NCBI GenBank assembly: GCA_027066435.1
Contig: JAMONX010000027.1
Coordinates: 1 to 48,742 of the forward strand
From: Campylobacterales bacterium
Lineage (GTDB): Bacteria > Campylobacterota > Campylobacteria > Campylobacterales > QNZT01
DNA length: 48,742 bases
Direction of reading: 5' to 3'
The position numbers and the translations under genes were made by a program. Shown in pieces: positions 25,500-34,226 of the stretch. The notes beneath the pieces are model-generated. The model was not told where the DNA came from. It searched no databases and saw only the letters and a list, made by a program, of their open reading frames with translations. Each line of letters starts with the position of its first letter. Position 1 is the first letter of the stretch.

Positions 25500-26858
25500 T
25501 TAACTTCTCTTAAAACTACTAAATATTGACATCCCTTTTTTATCATCATCAGCAGGGCAATAATTTCTAGAATTTAAAACAACCGTTGCGATTGCACCTT
25601 TTTTATCTCTTCTATTTTTCAAGCTAAGCTCTGCTCCGATAGCATCCGCTGCACCCTTTGCCAAAAATAATCCAAGCCCTGCTCCACCCTTTTCACCCAC
25701 TCTTTTAAATGGAGCAAATAAATCCATAGACTCATCAACGCCAGGTCCTTCATCAATAACTTCAATTCTAAAATTATCACCATCAAGCCTACTTTTTATA
25801 TGTACCGTTCCATTTTCTGGAGTAAATTTTACAGCATTTTGGACAAAGTTTTGCAAAATATGGGTAAGCAATGTCGCTTGAGAGATAATACAATACTGTT
25901 CAGGTTCAAAATCTACAGAAATATTTTTAGCAACACTTTTAGCAATTAAATTAAAATCTTTTGATTTATCTTTCAAAAACTGAACTAAATCTATCTCAAC
26001 TGGCTTTTCAAATTGTGAACCTTCTTGTCTTCCAACTTCTAAAATAGAGCTTATCATGTTGTTCATCTCATTTATAGTTTTATTGTTAAGCTTCAGTGTC
26101 TCTTGATACTTTATAGGTTCACGATCTCGTATAAGAGTTACTTCATTTTTAGCTTTCATAACCGCTAGTGGAGTTTTTAATTCATGTGCAGTTCCGATAA
26201 AAAGTTCTTTTTGGTACTTTACAAAGTTTTGAATTCTATCTATCAATTTATTTATACTTTCACCTAGTGGGATAAACTCACTTGGAAGTGTTTTAGTCTC
26301 AATTGGCTCTAAAAAGTTTTCATTCATCCTTGCTAATCTTCTTGTAATAGATTTGACTGGATACAAAAGCGTTTCTGAAAGAAACATCGCATATGCAAGA
26401 ATTAAAAAAAGTGTCATAAAATTGACTAAAACTATACTATTTAAAATCTTATTTAAAAGTTCATATGTACTAGTAACATCTCTTTGGATTTTTAGATAAC
26501 TTGATCTCTTTTTATCATAAATTGCAAAAACAGTAAGATATTTTTTATCACCATTTTCATACTGTTCATATGAAATATCATCTTTTTTATCAACCCTAAT
26601 AACTACACTTGTTTTATCTTGTCCAAACTGCTTTTGTTCATCAAAAACATCTATATTATCTCTTTTTGAGAATGGTACTTTCTCTTTAGAGTTTTTAATA
26701 TACTCAAAAGCCTCAGTTTTTAAACTGTGCATAGCATCATCTAGTATCGAAAGTTTGATATAATTATAAAGGATGATCGAAAAGATCACAATCAGGGTCG
26801 TGGATGCGACCACTAATTGGATGAGAAATTTTCTCTTTATACTTTTTTCGGATAGCAA
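25500..26858 (-). CDS. Membrane sensor histidine kinase
   Basis: 452 residues, TTG start. One membrane span near 12-32, a periplasmic sensor of about 100 residues, a second span near 138-160 (VLVNFMTLFLILAYAMFL), a HAMP-like linker, then the kinase core: H-box with H225 in GTAHELKTPLAVMKAK, N-box FVQNAVKFTPENG, G1 IDEGPGVDES and G2 GGAGLGLFLAKGAA. It should phosphorylate the response regulator whose gene it overlaps by 22 bp. The signal sensed is unknown. Confidence 0.92.
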   Translation of the reverse strand: MLSEKSIKRKFLIQLVVASTTLIVIFSIILYNYIKLSILDDAMHSLKTEAFEYIKNSKEKVPFSKRDNIDVFDEQKQFGQDKTSVVIRVDKKDDISYEQYENGDKKYLTVFAIYDKKRSSYLKIQRDVTSTYELLNKILNSIVLVNFMTLFLILAYAMFLSETLLYPVKSITRRLARMNENFLEPIETKTLPSEFIPLGESINKLIDRIQNFVKYQKELFIGTAHELKTPLAVMKAKNEVTLIRDREPIKYQETLKLNNKTINEMNNMISSILEVGRQEGSQFEKPVEIDLVQFLKDKSKDFNLIAKSVAKNISVDFEPEQYCIISQATLLTHILQNFVQNAVKFTPENGTVHIKSRLDGDNFRIEVIDEGPGVDESMDLFAPFKRVGEKGGAGLGLFLAKGAADAIGAELSLKNRRDKKGAIATVVLNSRNYCPADDDKKGMSIFSSFKRS

Positions 26859-27508
26859 AACCTATAGCCCCTTCGTCGAACTGTCTCTATTGTTGAGATA
26901 TTTAAAGGTTTATCCATCTTTTGTCTTATTTGATTTATTGCAACTTCAATTACATTTGGTGTAACTAACTCAGGCTCTTCCCAGATTGCATCTAGAAGTT
27001 GCTCTTTTGAGACGATTTGGTCACTATGACGAGCTAAGTGAGTAAGAACTTCAAATGGCTTACCTTTAAGCTCAATATCTTGTCCTTTATAAGTTATTTT
27101 CTCTTCATCAGGATCTAGTACTAAATCATCAATAGTTATAACATTTGTTCCACCAAACCTAAGTCTCGCTTCTAATCTTGCAACCAAAATATCAAAATCA
27201 AAAGGCTTTTTTATATAATCATCAGCTCCAGATTTAAGTGCTTTAATCTCACTCTCTTTATCATCTTTCGCAGACAACACGATACAAGCAGTTCTAGGGG
27301 TTTTTTGTTTAATTGCAGTTACTAATTCTACACCATCCCCATCAGGGAGCATCCAATCAGTTAGGACTAAATCATAATTTCTAATCCCTATATAGTACTC
27401 TGCGTCTTTAAAGTTTTCAGAACTATCGGCTTGATAACCATATTCCTGTAACCCCTCAACTAAAGTCCTATTTAATGTTACTTCATCTTCAACAATGAGT
27501 ATTCTCAT
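26837..27508 (-). CDS. OmpR-family response regulator
   Basis: 223 residues: receiver domain with the acidic pocket VEDE and phospho-acceptor D51 in LTDWMLPDGDG, the Lys in DDYIKKPFD, and a C-terminal winged-helix DNA-binding domain (KGKPFEVLTHLARHSDQIVSKEQLL...RRRGYRF). It is the first gene of the regulator-kinase-ferredoxin-ppx run and is preceded by a likely promoter reading TGCTATACT on the minus strand. Its regulon is not deducible. Confidence 0.94.
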   Translation of the reverse strand: MRILIVEDEVTLNRTLVEGLQEYGYQADSSENFKDAEYYIGIRNYDLVLTDWMLPDGDGVELVTAIKQKTPRTACIVLSAKDDKESEIKALKSGADDYIKKPFDFDILVARLEARLRFGGTNVITIDDLVLDPDEEKITYKGQDIELKGKPFEVLTHLARHSDQIVSKEQLLDAIWEEPELVTPNVIEVAINQIRQKMDKPLNISTIETVRRRGYRFCYPKKV

Positions 27509-27587
27509 TTATTTTTCCTTTTATATATAAATTTGAACAAAGTATAGCACAAATTTATTCAAAGTTTAAAGTTTTTTTAAAAAGAGT

Positions 27588-27917
27588 TTAAAATTTCCTG
27601 AAAAGTTCAACTCCAACTATACAATTTTTAAGAATATCGGGTTTTGAGAGCTTAAGTTTAACACTTTTAACCTCTCTATACATTTTGTGTATCGCATCTA
27701 CAATTTCATCTAATGCATCTTCAATCAGCATATATTTTTGCTTTACTAATGACTCCTCTATCAAAGATGCAACTTCTGCATAGTTTATAAACTCATCATC
27801 TTGTTTTTCATACTCTAAAAAACAATTTGCGACTATTAGCTGAGATGCTTCTCTCTCTTTTTCTAATATCCCTATGATTGCTCTAACTTTTAGGTTTTCT
27901 ATGTAAATGGTATACAT
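27588..27917 (-). CDS. folB: Dihydroneopterin aldolase
   Basis: 109 residues. The family opening IYIENLKVRAIIGILEKERE and the mid-protein YAEVASLIEESLVKQKYMLIEDALDEI match FolB, which cleaves dihydroneopterin to hydroxymethyldihydropterin in folate synthesis. It starts two bases after plsY ends, on the same strand, an arrangement common in this phylum. Confidence 0.9.
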   Translation of the reverse strand: MYTIYIENLKVRAIIGILEKEREASQLIVANCFLEYEKQDDEFINYAEVASLIEESLVKQKYMLIEDALDEIVDAIHKMYREVKSVKLKLSKPDILKNCIVGVELFRKF

Positions 27918-27918
27918 A

Positions 27919-28533
27919 CTAAACTATTTTGCCCTCTTTCCCCGCAAAAAGTCTATAAATATTTTCAGAATGTTTATAAAAAATAACCAAACCAATTATC
28001 ACTATCGGAGTGTGAACTAAATCTGGATATATAAAAAATGATGATGCCACTGCCCCCAACACTCCAAAAAGTGAAGATAATGATACAATTTTTAATACTT
28101 TTGCACTAAGCAACCATATAGCTACACCAACAAGTGCTGAAAAAGGAACCATAAATAGTAGGACTCCTAATCCAGTTGCCACACCTTTACCGCCATCTCC
28201 AAGTAAAAATATACTAAAACAATGCCCCATAACAGCAAATACTGCAATCGCCCACATAGTAGCTTCACTAACTCCTAACATATATCCTATCAAAAGAGCA
28301 AAAATACCTTTAAAAGTATCAAGTCCTAAAGTAATAGATGAAAGTTTTTTGGCAAGAGTTGGATTCTTCTCTTTTAAAACTCTTAGTACATTTGTAGCAC
28401 CTATATTTCCACTTCCCTCTTTTCTTATATCTACTTTACCGATATATTTTGCCAAAAGTAGACCAAAAGGGATACTTCCTATCAAATAAGCCAATATATA
28501 TAGTTGAACATTTATGTTAAATAAAAACTCCAA
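27919..28533 (-). CDS. plsY: Glycerol-3-phosphate acyltransferase PlsY
   Basis: I take TTG 28533 (LEFLFNINVQLY) because a perfect AAGGAG lies seven bases before it and the resulting 204 residues match the family; the longer frame to 28605 adds an unlikely extension through the nadA promoter region. Motifs are GSIPFGLLLAKYIG, DIRKEGSGNIGATN and GDGGKGVATGLG, with about five membrane spans. PlsY transfers acyl groups from acyl-phosphate to glycerol-3-phosphate, the first step of phospholipid synthesis. Confidence 0.93.
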   Translation of the reverse strand: MEFLFNINVQLYILAYLIGSIPFGLLLAKYIGKVDIRKEGSGNIGATNVLRVLKEKNPTLAKKLSSITLGLDTFKGIFALLIGYMLGVSEATMWAIAVFAVMGHCFSIFLLGDGGKGVATGLGVLLFMVPFSALVGVAIWLLSAKVLKIVSLSSLFGVLGAVASSFFIYPDLVHTPIVIIGLVIFYKHSENIYRLFAGKEGKIV

Positions 28534-28566
28534 ATTTATCTCCTTATAATGTGTAAGTATAACTAT

Positions 28567-28609
28567 ATTTTTGTTATATGTAAGTATAATTTGGGATAAT
28601 AACAAAAAT
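28567..28609. promoter_or_regulatory. Inverted repeat around the nadA -10 in the plsY-nadA gap
   Basis: ATTTTTGTTAT (28567-28577) and ATAACAAAAAT (28599-28609) are perfect 11-bp inverted arms with 21 bases between. Between them lies TAAGTATAAT, a probable -10 for nadA (TATAAT 28585-28590). The 10-mer GTAAGTATAA occurs twice, at 28553-28562 and 28580-28589. The layout looks like an operator that would block nadA transcription. Confidence 0.45.
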
Positions 28610-28634
28610 CATATCGAAGTAAGAGGAATTAAAA

Positions 28635-29627
28635 TTGACAAACCAAGAGTATAAGAAAGAGATTATAAGACTCAAAGAGAAGCTAAATGCAACAATAGTT
28701 GCCCATTTTTACCAAAAAGATGAAGTTTTTGAAATGGCAGATTTTTCAGGTGATAGCCTACAACTTGCACAGATGGCAGTTCAAGATGAAAATCCATTTT
28801 TAATTTTTTGCGGTGTTGGCTTTATGGGACAGAGTGTAAAGATATTGTCACCAAAAAAAAGAGTTCTTATGCCAAAAATTGCCTGTTGTGCGATGGCTAG
28901 GATGATTGATGGAGAACATTATGATACAAGCGTTAAAATATTAGAAAAAAATGGTATCAAAAAAGAGGATATTTTACCTATCACATATATAAACTCTTCA
29001 GCAGAGGTAAAAGCAAAAGTTGGACAAATGGGCGGTATGGTTTGCACAAGCTCAAATGCAAAAAAGATTATCGAAAAAGGATTAAAAAGTGGTAAAAAAA
29101 TCCTCTTTGTTCCAGATCGTTGTCTTGGGGAAAATATCGCAATTATGATGGGATTAAAATCTTGTGTAATTGGAGATGGAACTGACCCAAAAGAGGCTGA
29201 TATTATCTGTTATAACGGCTTTTGTTCAGTACATCAACTCTTTGATGTTGATGATATCAAATTCTACAGAAACAAATACCCAGATATAAAGATAGTTTCG
29301 CATCCTGAATGTAAACCTGAAGTTTGTAAAGCTTCTGACTTTGTAGGCTCAACCAGCCAACTTATAAAATATATAAAAGAGTTACCAATTGAGCAAAAAG
29401 TAGCAGTTGGCACAGAGTTTAACCTTGTAAACAGACTAAGAGAAAAGAACACTTTCGTACTCTCATCAACAAAGCCAGAGTGTCCTACTATGAACGAAAC
29501 AACACTAGAAGATTTGTATAATGTACTAAAATCGATAGAAGATGACAAAATCATATATGAAGTAGAAGTTGATGCTGAAGTTGCTAAGTGGGCGAAGATT
29601 GCACTTGATAGGATGTTTGAAATATGA
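28635..29627 (+). CDS. nadA: Quinolinate synthase
   Basis: 330 residues, TTG start behind AAGAGGAAT. NadA condenses iminoaspartate with dihydroxyacetone phosphate to quinolinate using a [4Fe-4S] cluster. Seen are ATIVAHFYQKDEVFEMADFSGDSL, the cluster-cysteine candidates in IACCAMARM, PDRCLGENIA and SHPECKPEVC, and AVGTEFNLVNRL. It overlaps nadC by ATGA, so de novo NAD synthesis is coupled; nadB is not in the window. Confidence 0.96.
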   Translation: MTNQEYKKEIIRLKEKLNATIVAHFYQKDEVFEMADFSGDSLQLAQMAVQDENPFLIFCGVGFMGQSVKILSPKKRVLMPKIACCAMARMIDGEHYDTSVKILEKNGIKKEDILPITYINSSAEVKAKVGQMGGMVCTSSNAKKIIEKGLKSGKKILFVPDRCLGENIAIMMGLKSCVIGDGTDPKEADIICYNGFCSVHQLFDVDDIKFYRNKYPDIKIVSHPECKPEVCKASDFVGSTSQLIKYIKELPIEQKVAVGTEFNLVNRLREKNTFVLSSTKPECPTMNETTLEDLYNVLKSIEDDKIIYEVEVDAEVAKWAKIALDRMFEI

Positions 29628-30448
29628 GAGTCAAAGAGACCGTAAGAGAAGCAATTTTAGAGGATATTGGACGAGGAGACCTCTTTTCACTTGTGAGTGA
29701 TAGAAGAATGGTAGAGGGAAAAATTATCGCAAAAGAAGAGGGCATATTTTCTGGAAAACTATATGTGCAAGAGTTAGGCGAACTAGAACATCTTGAAATT
29801 GAGTTTTTAAAATATGATGGAAATCACCTAGAAAAAGGCGATATCATAGCATATGTAAGAGGCACAGCAAACAGAGTTCTTATGTATGAGAGAATAATTT
29901 TAAATATAATGCAACATTGCAGTGGAATTTCAACAAACACTGCATCCTTTGTAGAGCTTGTAAAAGATTATGATGTAAAACTACTAGACACAAGAAAGAC
30001 AAGACCCGGTCTAAGAATAATGGAAAAATATGCAGTAAGATGCGGTGGTGGAACTAACCATAGACTCGGACTTGATGATTGTCTAATGCTAAAAGATACA
30101 CATTTAGCAGCCATTGATGATTTACATAAGTTTATAGAAATAGCACGAAAAAAAATTCCCTATACATCAAAAATAGAGATAGAGTGTGAAAGTGTCGAAG
30201 CCACTTATGAAGCTATGTCAGCAGGGGCAAATCTAATCATGTGTGACAATATGAAGTGTGAAGATATAAAAAAGGTTGTTAATTATAAAAATAAAAACTA
30301 CCCTCATGTGCTTGTGGAAGCTAGTGGGAATGTAGATAAAACGAATATTGTTAGATTTGCCCAAACAGGGGTAGATGCAATCAGTAGCGGTAGTTTAATT
30401 CATAAAGCAGTATGGTTGGATTTTTCGATGAGAATTGAGCATAAATAG
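29624..30448 (+). CDS. nadC: Nicotinate-nucleotide pyrophosphorylase
   Basis: 274 residues. The signature LLDTRKTRPGLRIMEKYAVR followed by CGGGTNHRLGLDD, with KDTHL, EIECES and EASGNV, is that of quinolinate phosphoribosyltransferase, which converts quinolinate and PRPP to nicotinate mononucleotide. It starts in the nadA stop and is the last gene of the pair. Confidence 0.96.
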   Translation: MRVKETVREAILEDIGRGDLFSLVSDRRMVEGKIIAKEEGIFSGKLYVQELGELEHLEIEFLKYDGNHLEKGDIIAYVRGTANRVLMYERIILNIMQHCSGISTNTASFVELVKDYDVKLLDTRKTRPGLRIMEKYAVRCGGGTNHRLGLDDCLMLKDTHLAAIDDLHKFIEIARKKIPYTSKIEIECESVEATYEAMSAGANLIMCDNMKCEDIKKVVNYKNKNYPHVLVEASGNVDKTNIVRFAQTGVDAISSGSLIHKAVWLDFSMRIEHK

Positions 30449-30619
30449 CTATAACGGTTTTTTCTCCTTATATAAACCACAATCCTTTCCACTGCTGTTT
30501 TTCACCTCTTGTGATGGAATTATCTTTGATTTAAAACCAAATGCTTTGCATCCGTGAGGATGCATAGCTTCCCAAGTTACATAATAATATTTACATCGTT
30601 TACAATTTATCTTCTTCAT
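30449..30619 (-). CDS. Small cysteine-rich conserved protein (56 aa)
   Basis: This frame fills the gap between nadC and mtnA on the opposite strand. The product opens MKKINCKRCKYYYVTWEAMH, continues PHGCKAFGFKSK and IIPSQEV, and ends with SSGKDCGLYKEK. Four Cys (a CxxC, one GCKA, one DCGLY) suggest a zinc site. I recall close relatives in Campylobacterota and deltaproteobacteria, sometimes labelled uracil-DNA glycosylase; the size makes that label untenable. Function is unknown. It converges on nadC, its stop directly following nadC's. Confidence 0.75.
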   Translation of the reverse strand: MKKINCKRCKYYYVTWEAMHPHGCKAFGFKSKIIPSQEVKNSSGKDCGLYKEKKPL

Positions 30620-30653
30620 TGTATGATATTATATCATAAACTTTGGAGAAAAA

Positions 30654-31736
30654 ATGAACGGAAAGTATAAAGCACTTTGGTTAAATGAAGAAGATAACTT
30701 AGTTGTACTAGATCAAAGAGTTCTACCATTTGTCGAAAAAACTATCACTATTACAAATACAGATGAATGTGTGGAAGCTATCAAAAACATGACTGTTAGA
30801 GGAGCTGGAGTTATAGGAAACACTGCTGCTTTTGGAGTTTTTTTGGCTTCATGTGAATGTGATGGAGATTTAAAACTACTTGAAGAGAAAGCAAAACTTA
30901 TCCGCTCTTCAAGACCAACTGCAGTAAATCTTATGTGGGCAGTTGATAGGATGATGGAAGTTGCAAGAGTAATTAAAAAAGACAAGATGCAAGAGAGATT
31001 AAAACAAGAAGCTATAAAAATATGTGATGAAGATTGCAAAGCAACTGAAAAAATTGCAAATTTTGGTGCTGATATATTTGAAGAAATTATGAAAAAAAAT
31101 GGTAAAAAAGAGATAAATGTCTTAACTCACTGCAATGCAGGATGGCTTGCAATTGTCGATAGTGGTACTGCCTTAGCACCTATTTATGAGCTACAAAAAA
31201 GAGGTATAAAAGTTCATGTATGGGTTGATGAGACTAGACCTAGAAATCAAGGTGCAAATCTTACTGCCTGGGAATTAGAAAAGAGCGGAATTGACCATAC
31301 TGTAATAGCTGATAACACAGGCGGGCATCTTATGCAACACGGCTTAGTAGATGTATGCATAACAGGAGCGGATCGTGTGAGTCTTGGTGGGGATGTAGCA
31401 AACAAGATAGGAACTTACCTAAAAGCGTTGGCAGCATATGACAATAATATACCTTTTTATGTCGCCCTTCCCTCTTCGACATTTGATTTTAAAATCATCG
31501 ATGGAGTCAAAGAGATAAACATTGAGATAAGAGGAGAAGATGAAGTAAAAACAATAAGAGGAGTTGATGAAAAAGGTCAATATAAAGGACTTCAAATCAT
31601 ACCCAATAACTCAAAAGCTTTAAACTATGGCTTTGATGTTACACCTTCTCGTCTTATCACTGGGCTTATCACTGAACGAGGAATTTGTAAAGCAGATATA
31701 AAAAATATTCAAAATATGTATGGAGATATTTTATGA
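30654..31736 (+). CDS. mtnA: S-methyl-5-thioribose-1-phosphate isomerase
   Basis: 360 residues. Signatures: MTVRGAGVIGNTAAFGVFLA, the catalytic Cys in LTHCNAGWLAIVDSGTALAP and the catalytic Asp in CITGADRVSLGGDVANKIGTY. MtnA isomerises methylthioribose-1-phosphate (and 5-deoxyribose-1-phosphate) to the ribulose form, part of salvage of the by-products of AdoMet use. The relative eIF2B-like family is excluded by the intact active-site pair. It is coupled by ATGA to a class II aldolase; mtnK or mtnP, mtnW and mtnX are not nearby. Confidence 0.93.
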   Translation: MNGKYKALWLNEEDNLVVLDQRVLPFVEKTITITNTDECVEAIKNMTVRGAGVIGNTAAFGVFLASCECDGDLKLLEEKAKLIRSSRPTAVNLMWAVDRMMEVARVIKKDKMQERLKQEAIKICDEDCKATEKIANFGADIFEEIMKKNGKKEINVLTHCNAGWLAIVDSGTALAPIYELQKRGIKVHVWVDETRPRNQGANLTAWELEKSGIDHTVIADNTGGHLMQHGLVDVCITGADRVSLGGDVANKIGTYLKALAAYDNNIPFYVALPSSTFDFKIIDGVKEINIEIRGEDEVKTIRGVDEKGQYKGLQIIPNNSKALNYGFDVTPSRLITGLITERGICKADIKNIQNMYGDIL

Positions 31737-32380
31737 TTGATGGTGTTATAAAATATAATCTTGATTTTATAAAATCTCATCCTGTAGAAAAATCTTTGTG
31801 GGAAAATATAGAGATGACAAGAGAGAGACTTTTTGCACTTGGACTCATAGGTGAAAAAGATGGCATAGGATATGGAAATATAAGCGAAAGGTTGGATAAA
31901 GATAGCTTTATCATCACAGGAACACAAACAGGAAATTTAAACTCTTTAGATGCAAAACACTACTCTCTCATTGAAGCATACAATAATGAAAAATTTTACC
32001 TCAAATCAAGCGGAGCAATAAAACCAAGCAGTGAAGCCTTAACTCATGGAACGATTTACCATTTAAGTCCAGAGATTGGTGCAGTTATCCACATACACTC
32101 TAAATCTCTGTGGGATTTTATGCTAAAAAAAGAGTATAAAAGAACGAAAAATGTACCTTATGGCTCATCTCAAATGATAAAAGAGGTAAAAAAAATTTAT
32201 CAAGATATAAATCCTCTTAAAAATCCCAAATTTGTTATGAGCGGACATGAAGAGGGAATTATAACTTTTGGAAAAACTTTAAAAGAGGCAGAATTTACAC
32301 TCTATCATGTCATTTCAGATATACTTGTCTCAACCTCCAATATCTCCAATTCATCCTCCTTTACAGGTGGTGAAAAATAG
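31733..32380 (+). CDS. Class II aldolase/adducin family protein, salvage partner of MtnA
   Basis: 215 residues, starting in the mtnA stop (ATGA). It keeps the class II aldolase pieces: GYGNISERL, SSGAIKPSSEALTH with the catalytic Glu, Zn ligands in VIHIHSKSL (H-x-H) and a third His in SGHEEGIITFG. Two close relatives fit: methylthioribulose-1-phosphate dehydratase (MtnB) or the aldolase of the DHAP shunt, which splits methylthioribulose- or deoxyribulose-1-phosphate to DHAP and an aldehyde. With only mtnA next to it, the aldolase route looks more likely. The last 25 codons overlap the convergent gene by 76 bp. Confidence 0.8.
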   Translation: MIDGVIKYNLDFIKSHPVEKSLWENIEMTRERLFALGLIGEKDGIGYGNISERLDKDSFIITGTQTGNLNSLDAKHYSLIEAYNNEKFYLKSSGAIKPSSEALTHGTIYHLSPEIGAVIHIHSKSLWDFMLKKEYKRTKNVPYGSSQMIKEVKKIYQDINPLKNPKFVMSGHEEGIITFGKTLKEAEFTLYHVISDILVSTSNISNSSSFTGGEK

Positions 32381-34059
32381 TACCCTTGGTATTGATCGAC
32401 ACCTAATTCTAAACAAGTCTCAAATACCTCTTGCGAATGTACAAATTCTGCGATAGTTGTAATACCTAATGCTTTTGTTAATCCAACTATGGATTTTACA
32501 AATTCATATGATTTTTTTGATTTATCAATCTCTTTTATCATCGATCCATCAAGCTTAAGATAATCAGGCTCTATTTCCAATATTTGCATATAGTTTGAAA
32601 ACCCTGCACCAAAATCATCAATCGCTATCCTCACCCCAAGTTCTCTAAAATCTTTGATAAAATTTTTGACAACTACATAATCTTCCAGACATTCGCTTTC
32701 AATAATTTCCAATATTAACTGCTTACCAACTTGATATTTTTCAATCTGATCTTTTAACATTTTTATAGTTGCACTATTATTAATATCTTCAAATGATAGA
32801 TTGATAGAAAAATCTTTTCTATTTTCTTTCATTATTTTAAAACTTTTCTCTACCATTATATTTGTAAGTTTAGAGTACTGTCTACTTTTTATTGCTGTAT
32901 CTAAAAAGAAAAATGGCGATATCAATTTTTCTTTAGAATCTTCTATCTGTACTAAACGCATTAAAGCTTCATATTTTATAATCTGCTTATCTCTATTTAC
33001 AATAGGTTGAAAAACTGAAATAATTTTATCATCGTTTACAGCTTTTTTAATTTCATCTTTCCAAAAAAGACTCTCTTTAGAAGCTTCTCCTCTATCAATC
33101 AATTTTTTATAAACAGCATAAGACCTTTTACCTTTTTTTGCATATTTTAAAGCCATCATCGCTTTTTCTATTGCATAATCTTGCTCAAATGAAATTCCTA
33201 TAGTAACATCAACAAATATTGGCTCATTTGCTTCGTCTAAATAAAATTTAAAATTATCAATTTTTAAAATTAGCTCTTTAATATCTTTTTCAAAATTATT
33301 TATATCATAATTCTTATTTTTCATTCGCAACATAAATTTATCATTATGAAAATGGTAAACACTATACAAATTATCATCTAAACTTGATTCTAAGGCATCT
33401 GCAAATGACTCTATAACCTTATTCCCACCACTTAAACCATAAAAATCATTAAAATCCTGAAGATTATCTATATCTAAAATAAGCACTGCAGTAAAGTTTT
33501 CATTTTCTATATCCTCCAAAAGTGCATTTTTGTTTTTCAAACCTGTTAAACTATCATGATAAAACATAAACTCAACCGCATCAGTTCTCTCTTGAATTTG
33601 TATCTCTAAACCCTCTTTATAGGATCTATTTTCTTTAATTAACTCAATTCTTTCTACAGTTTTTAAAAGCTGATTAATCAACTGTTTCATTTCAAGAGGC
33701 TTCAACAAATAACCATCAATATTTTGCTTGATTGCATCCATAAAATATCTAGATTCACTATGAGCAGAAATAATAAGTATCGGGATATCATTGTCAATTT
33801 TACGGATATTCTTAATCATTTCGATACCATTCATTATAGGCATATTGATATCGGTAATCACTAAATCATATTTACTTTGTCCAAACTTTTCTAAACCATC
33901 TACACCATTAACTCCAACAGTTATATGCTGAAAAAATCTCTCTAAAATTTCCTTTGTACTCTCTCTTACATATTCATTATCCTCAACATACAAAACTCTA
34001 AGATCTTTACTATTTTTCATTAAACTAATTATTAAATTTTTATCTACTATTTTATCCAC
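32305..34059 (-). CDS. REC-GGDEF(degenerate)-EAL response regulator
   Basis: 584 residues, GTG start after GGGAG. The receiver domain has VEDN, D70 in ITDINMP and the Lys in YLLKPLE. A coiled linker leads to a GGDEF-type domain where the signature reads HNDKF (238-242), so cyclase activity is likely lost. The EAL domain keeps E364 in KYEALMR, NLSFEDI, EIIESE, DDFGAGFSNY, LKLDGSMI and IAEFVH. I infer a phosphorylation-controlled c-di-GMP phosphodiesterase. Overlap with the convergent aldolase gene is 76 bp. Confidence 0.9.
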   Translation of the reverse strand: MDKIVDKNLIISLMKNSKDLRVLYVEDNEYVRESTKEILERFFQHITVGVNGVDGLEKFGQSKYDLVITDINMPIMNGIEMIKNIRKIDNDIPILIISAHSESRYFMDAIKQNIDGYLLKPLEMKQLINQLLKTVERIELIKENRSYKEGLEIQIQERTDAVEFMFYHDSLTGLKNKNALLEDIENENFTAVLILDIDNLQDFNDFYGLSGGNKVIESFADALESSLDDNLYSVYHFHNDKFMLRMKNKNYDINNFEKDIKELILKIDNFKFYLDEANEPIFVDVTIGISFEQDYAIEKAMMALKYAKKGKRSYAVYKKLIDRGEASKESLFWKDEIKKAVNDDKIISVFQPIVNRDKQIIKYEALMRLVQIEDSKEKLISPFFFLDTAIKSRQYSKLTNIMVEKSFKIMKENRKDFSINLSFEDINNSATIKMLKDQIEKYQVGKQLILEIIESECLEDYVVVKNFIKDFRELGVRIAIDDFGAGFSNYMQILEIEPDYLKLDGSMIKEIDKSKKSYEFVKSIVGLTKALGITTIAEFVHSQEVFETCLELGVDQYQGYYFSPPVKEDELEILEVETSISEMT

Positions 34060-34195
34060 TATAAACTCCCAAAGTTACCTCTATAAATCCTATTATCGGT
34101 AAATAGCAAAAAAACTTGAACTTTATTTAAAATCAAATTTAGAGTCTCTAATATTACAAATTGACATATTTTTTAAATAAAGTTGTTTTTAATGG

Positions 34196-34201
34196 TATAC
34201 T
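34196..34201 (+). promoter_or_regulatory. -10 element for the Sau3AI-like R-M operon
   Basis: AATGGTATACT carries an extended-type -10 (TATACT) 26 bases before the methyltransferase ATG at 34227; AGGAAA serves as ribosome site. A TTGACA at about 34161 is too far upstream to pair with it. Confidence 0.5.
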
Positions 34202-34226
34202 TTCTAAAATTAGCTAGGAAATATTT

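Noticed and set aside
28534-28605. Longer PlsY N-terminus
   Set aside because: It runs through the putative nadA operator and lacks a ribosome site, whereas TTG 28533 has AAGGAG and gives normal length.
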